Source of the DNA: SURF-32 sp964648365
Lineage (GTDB): Bacteria > Planctomycetota > Phycisphaerae > UBA1845
NCBI GenBank assembly: GCA_964648365.1
Contig: CAZYLK010000261.1
Coordinates: 1 to 6,363 of the forward strand
Direction: 5' to 3'
DNA: 6,363 bases
Shown here: positions 4,664 through 6,363 of the stretch, in pieces
Layout: each line of letters begins with the position of its first letter
How positions within the stretch are numbered: position 1 is the stretch's first letter
Made by a program: the position numbers and the translations under genes
The notes under the pieces: generated by a model
The model's input: the letters and a program-made list of their open reading frames with translations, nothing else
Told to the model about the DNA's origin: nothing
The model's database searches: none

Positions 4664-6160
4664 TTATGCCCTCTGGTTGAACTGCACCGGGAGCCAGCCG
4701 CGGCCCGATGCGTTGAACACCTTTCCGTTCTGAAACACGATGCCGTCCACGATCCACGAAGGAGGCCCGCCCGTGCGCAGCCGCGTGAACTCGCGCGGCT
4801 CCACCTCCGCCTCCATGACCTCTGAAAACCCGCCGCTGGTCGTGCCGTTCTCGCGCACCCAATCGAGGCCGAGCAATGCGCTCACCTGGTCGTCCGCCGC
4901 GTGCGAGTGGTTGCCGCTCGCCCGGCACTGCAAGGTGCGGCCGATGAGCCGCGACGCCCACTCGTTCGTCACCGGGTCACTGTTGCCGTGGAAGACCTTC
5001 GTGTTGAGGTTGGCCAGCAGCGAGTCCGTCTCGACGCGGCCTTTCTCGTTGCCGCCGAGGGCGGCCACGAAGTTGCTGTAGTTCTGGCTGAGCAGCACGG
5101 TTGCGACCCATGCAGACCGGCACGTCGCCTGGAACTGGAAGTCGTAGCTGGTGAGGAAGTGCTGCGCCTCGTCGGCCCAGATGAACGCGGGCCGGGGATT
5201 CTCCTGCACATTCCGCCGTTCGAGTTGCTTCTGAGTGCAGTATTTCCAGAGCACCTGCGCGAACTGCCCGACTTCCCCGAACTCCTTCACCGGCAGGTCG
5301 ATGAGGATGATCTTCCCGTCCTGCACGGCCTCCGGCGTCAACGTCGTGTCCGTGCAGAACATCTCGCGGAGCAGGCCGCGATTGCACGGGTCGAGCCACC
5401 CCAGGACCGTCGCCTGAATGGTGCTCCTTGTACGTTCCGCCAGGGCAGGCCACTCCAGCAGGAAATGGTCGCACGCCACCCCGAAATCATGCTGCTGACG
5501 CGGCGTCTTCGACTTGGCGTCCGCCGCCTTGATGTAGCGGAAGCAGGCCGACGATTCCTGGAACTTCGGGTCGCAGACCTGCGCCGGCGACGTGGGCGCC
5601 GTGAGGAACACCTTGACCAGTTCCGGCACCGACACGCTCCCGGTCGCCAGCGCGAGAATGTCCACGGCGCAGCGCAGGCCCATCAGGCCGCGATCCCGCC
5701 AGAAGCTCCCGTCGTCGCTCGCGCCGCCCGTCCGGCGGTTGCGATCCTTGATCTCCATGACGTTCTCGAACAGCATGACGATGTTCTCGGTCAATCCCGC
5801 GCCCGCTCCCTGCCGGGTCAGTTCATGCGCCAGAAAGTTGAAGCGATGCGTGCCGTCTGCCCCGACGACCACGAGGTCATCCAGGCGATTCGTGTCGCGG
5901 CAGTAGCCCTCCCACAGGGCGCGCTCGTCTGATTTCGCGGTGAGCACCAGGCCGCCGAAGCCGCACGAGAGCATCGTGCGGGCGATGAGCCGGCCGGAGC
6001 CGCTCGTCTTGCCCGAACCGGTCGCTCCGAGGATGAGCGTGCCCTCCACCGCGTCGCGCAGCGTCCACGCGTCGTCGCGCGACCAGTGCAGCAGCGGCAG
6101 CGCGAGCAGGTCGGAAGCCTCGCGCACAGCGCGCCTGCGTTTCCTGAAGAGTCCGAGCAT
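4664..6160 (-). CDS. VirD4/TraG/TraD-like P-loop ATPase (type IV coupling-protein family), soluble form
   Basis: This is a 498-residue protein. Type IV coupling proteins are hexameric ATPases that bring DNA or protein substrates to a conjugation channel. Walker A is GATGSGKT at 45-52. Walker B is AFIWADEAQ with Asp330 and Glu331. A TVLLSQNYSNF stretch (354-364) with Gln359 and a VFHGNSDPVTNEWAS stretch (389-403) fit the later conserved motifs of TraD/TraG C-terminal regions. Usual members carry two N-terminal transmembrane helices; here only about 40 residues precede Walker A and none is hydrophobic enough. A longer frame begins at 6205, but ATG 6160 is preferred: it lies 2 bases after the TAG of the 28-residue gene, giving coupled translation, and the added residues would overlap that gene. 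An FtsK/HerA-type DNA pump is a less likely alternative. No relaxase is visible, so transfer function is inferred. Confidence 0.88.
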   Translation of the reverse strand: MLGLFRKRRRAVREASDLLALPLLHWSRDDAWTLRDAVEGTLILGATGSGKTSGSGRLIARTMLSCGFGGLVLTAKSDERALWEGYCRDTNRLDDLVVVGADGTHRFNFLAHELTRQGAGAGLTENIVMLFENVMEIKDRNRRTGGASDDGSFWRDRGLMGLRCAVDILALATGSVSVPELVKVFLTAPTSPAQVCDPKFQESSACFRYIKAADAKSKTPRQQHDFGVACDHFLLEWPALAERTRSTIQATVLGWLDPCNRGLLREMFCTDTTLTPEAVQDGKIILIDLPVKEFGEVGQFAQVLWKYCTQKQLERRNVQENPRPAFIWADEAQHFLTSYDFQFQATCRSAWVATVLLSQNYSNFVAALGGNEKGRVETDSLLANLNTKVFHGNSDPVTNEWASRLIGRTLQCRASGNHSHAADDQVSALLGLDWVRENGTTSGGFSEVMEAEVEPREFTRLRTGGPPSWIVDGIVFQNGKVFNASGRGWLPVQFNQRA

Positions 6161-6162
6161 GG

Positions 6163-6249
6163 CTACTTGCCCGCCTTCCGCTTGGCGTCCTCGTCCGCCT
6201 TCCACAGCGTGGCGATGATGAACAGTGTGAAGACACCGATGAGTTCCAT
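6163..6249 (-). CDS. 28-residue membrane micro-protein coupled to the VirD4-like ATPase gene
   Basis: ATG 6249-6247 to TAG 6165-6163 encodes 28 residues. Residues 3-16 (LIGVFTLFIIATLW) are a short hydrophobic helix; residues 17-28 are charged (KADEDAKRKAGK), predicting a single-pass protein with a cytoplasmic basic tail. AAAGGAGA sits 6 bases before the ATG, the best ribosome binding site in the window, and directly abuts the stop of the preceding gene. Its own stop lies 2 bases before the ATPase ATG. This spacing argues that it is translated and that its translation feeds the ATPase start. It may provide the missing membrane contact for the ATPase, or it may be mainly a leader for coupling; both are inference. 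Confidence 0.72.
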   Translation of the reverse strand: MELIGVFTLFIIATLWKADEDAKRKAGK

Positions 6250-6255
6250 GATGAA

Positions 6256-6262
6256 TCTCCTT
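6256..6262 (-). promoter_or_regulatory. Strong ribosome binding site of the 28-residue gene
   Basis: The minus strand reads TAAAGGAGATTCATCATG: the upstream gene's TAA runs straight into AAGGAGA, then 6 bases, then the ATG at 6249. It supports the micro-gene as real and links it to the upstream gene by re-initiation. Confidence 0.7.
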
Positions 6263-6363
6263 TACTTGCCGTTGCCCGAGATGCTCCTGGCGACTTCCGC
6301 CAGCGGCCGACCGTCGGCGCCGGCGTGCCTGAGCTGCTCGGCAAGGTCCATGAACCAGTTGAC
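6262..6363 (-). CDS. C-terminal end of an unknown gene, cut by the window edge
   Basis: The minus-strand frame entering at 6363 stays open for 33 codons to TAA at 6264-6262. The peptide includes WFMDLAEQLRHAGADGRPL and ends EVARSISGNGK. It looks like a helical, soluble C-terminus with GC-ending codons like its neighbours. The next gene's ribosome binding site touches the stop codon, so it is the upstream member of the same operon. The family cannot be assigned from this fragment. Confidence 0.65.
   Translation of the reverse strand, partial: VNWFMDLAEQLRHAGADGRPLAEVARSISGNGK

Larger units (their letters stand above)
1017..6363. mobile_element. Probable end of an integrative or mobilizable element (tRNA att site, serine recombinase, transfer-like genes)
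   Basis: A large serine recombinase ends inside a tRNA 3' half and is preceded by a one-direction gene cluster with a VirD4-like ATPase, membrane proteins and a J-domain protein. The right boundary lies beyond the window. The left boundary is uncertain: it may be the tRNA half, or the element may extend left through the repeat-rich gap and the MltR-like gene. There is no direct evidence of movement, since the second att copy is not in view. Confidence 0.5.

Noticed and set aside
4901..5932. 343-codon open frame on the plus strand
   Set aside because: It is the antisense of the VirD4-like ATPase, whose motifs are unmistakable on the minus strand.
6161..6205. Upstream extension of the VirD4-like ATPase to ATG 6205
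   Set aside because: The extra 15 residues (Gly/Arg-rich) overlap the 28-residue gene and have no good ribosome binding site; ATG 6160 fits coupled translation.
1..6363. CRISPR array, rRNA or classical insertion sequence
   Set aside because: No regularly spaced repeats, no rRNA-like stretches, and no transposase with terminal inverted repeats were seen.

Overview
The window is GC-rich bacterial DNA (about 65% GC by hand sampling over most of it). It looks like one end of an integrative or mobilizable element. The large serine recombinase, the VirD4/TraG-like ATPase and the associated small membrane proteins recall elements of Planctomycetota-type genomes. That assignment is an impression from protein style, not something the sequence proves.

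Layout from left to right. At 1-324 (minus) the N-terminal part of a MltR-like protein runs off the left edge; it is visibly less GC-rich than the rest. Positions 325-1016 hold no convincing gene. Within them, 750-930 is unusually dense in inverted repeats and contains a tRNA T-arm-like stretch on the minus strand. At 1017-1058 (plus) there is the 3' half of a CAU-anticodon (initiator-Met-like) tRNA, from the anticodon loop to the discriminator base, followed at 1065-1100 by a strong intrinsic terminator. No matching 5' half is present. The minus-strand serine recombinase (1018-2634) ends inside this tRNA half, so its last 13 or so residues (ending GAGLEPATSGL) are encoded by tRNA sequence. 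This is the best attachment-site candidate.

From the right edge down to the recombinase, all genes are on the minus strand and closely packed. In order of transcription they are: the 3' end of an unknown gene (6363-6262), a 28-residue membrane micro-protein (6249-6163), a VirD4/TraG/TraD-like P-loop ATPase with no transmembrane segment of its own (6160-4664), a 199-residue multi-pass membrane protein (4580-3981), a 98-residue hydrophilic protein (3953-3657), a membrane-anchored protein with a C-terminal DjlA-type J-domain (3635-2862), a probable 91-residue basic/acidic protein (2854-2579), and the recombinase, whose start overlaps the 91-residue gene. Most of these starts have an AGGAG-type ribosome binding site.

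Taken together, the genes suggest a DNA-transfer or DNA-pumping module (ATPase plus membrane partners, possibly serviced by DnaK through the J-protein) linked to a site-specific recombinase that uses or lies next to a tRNA attachment site. No relaxase, VirB4-like ATPase or pilus gene is visible here, so it is not shown that the element conjugates.
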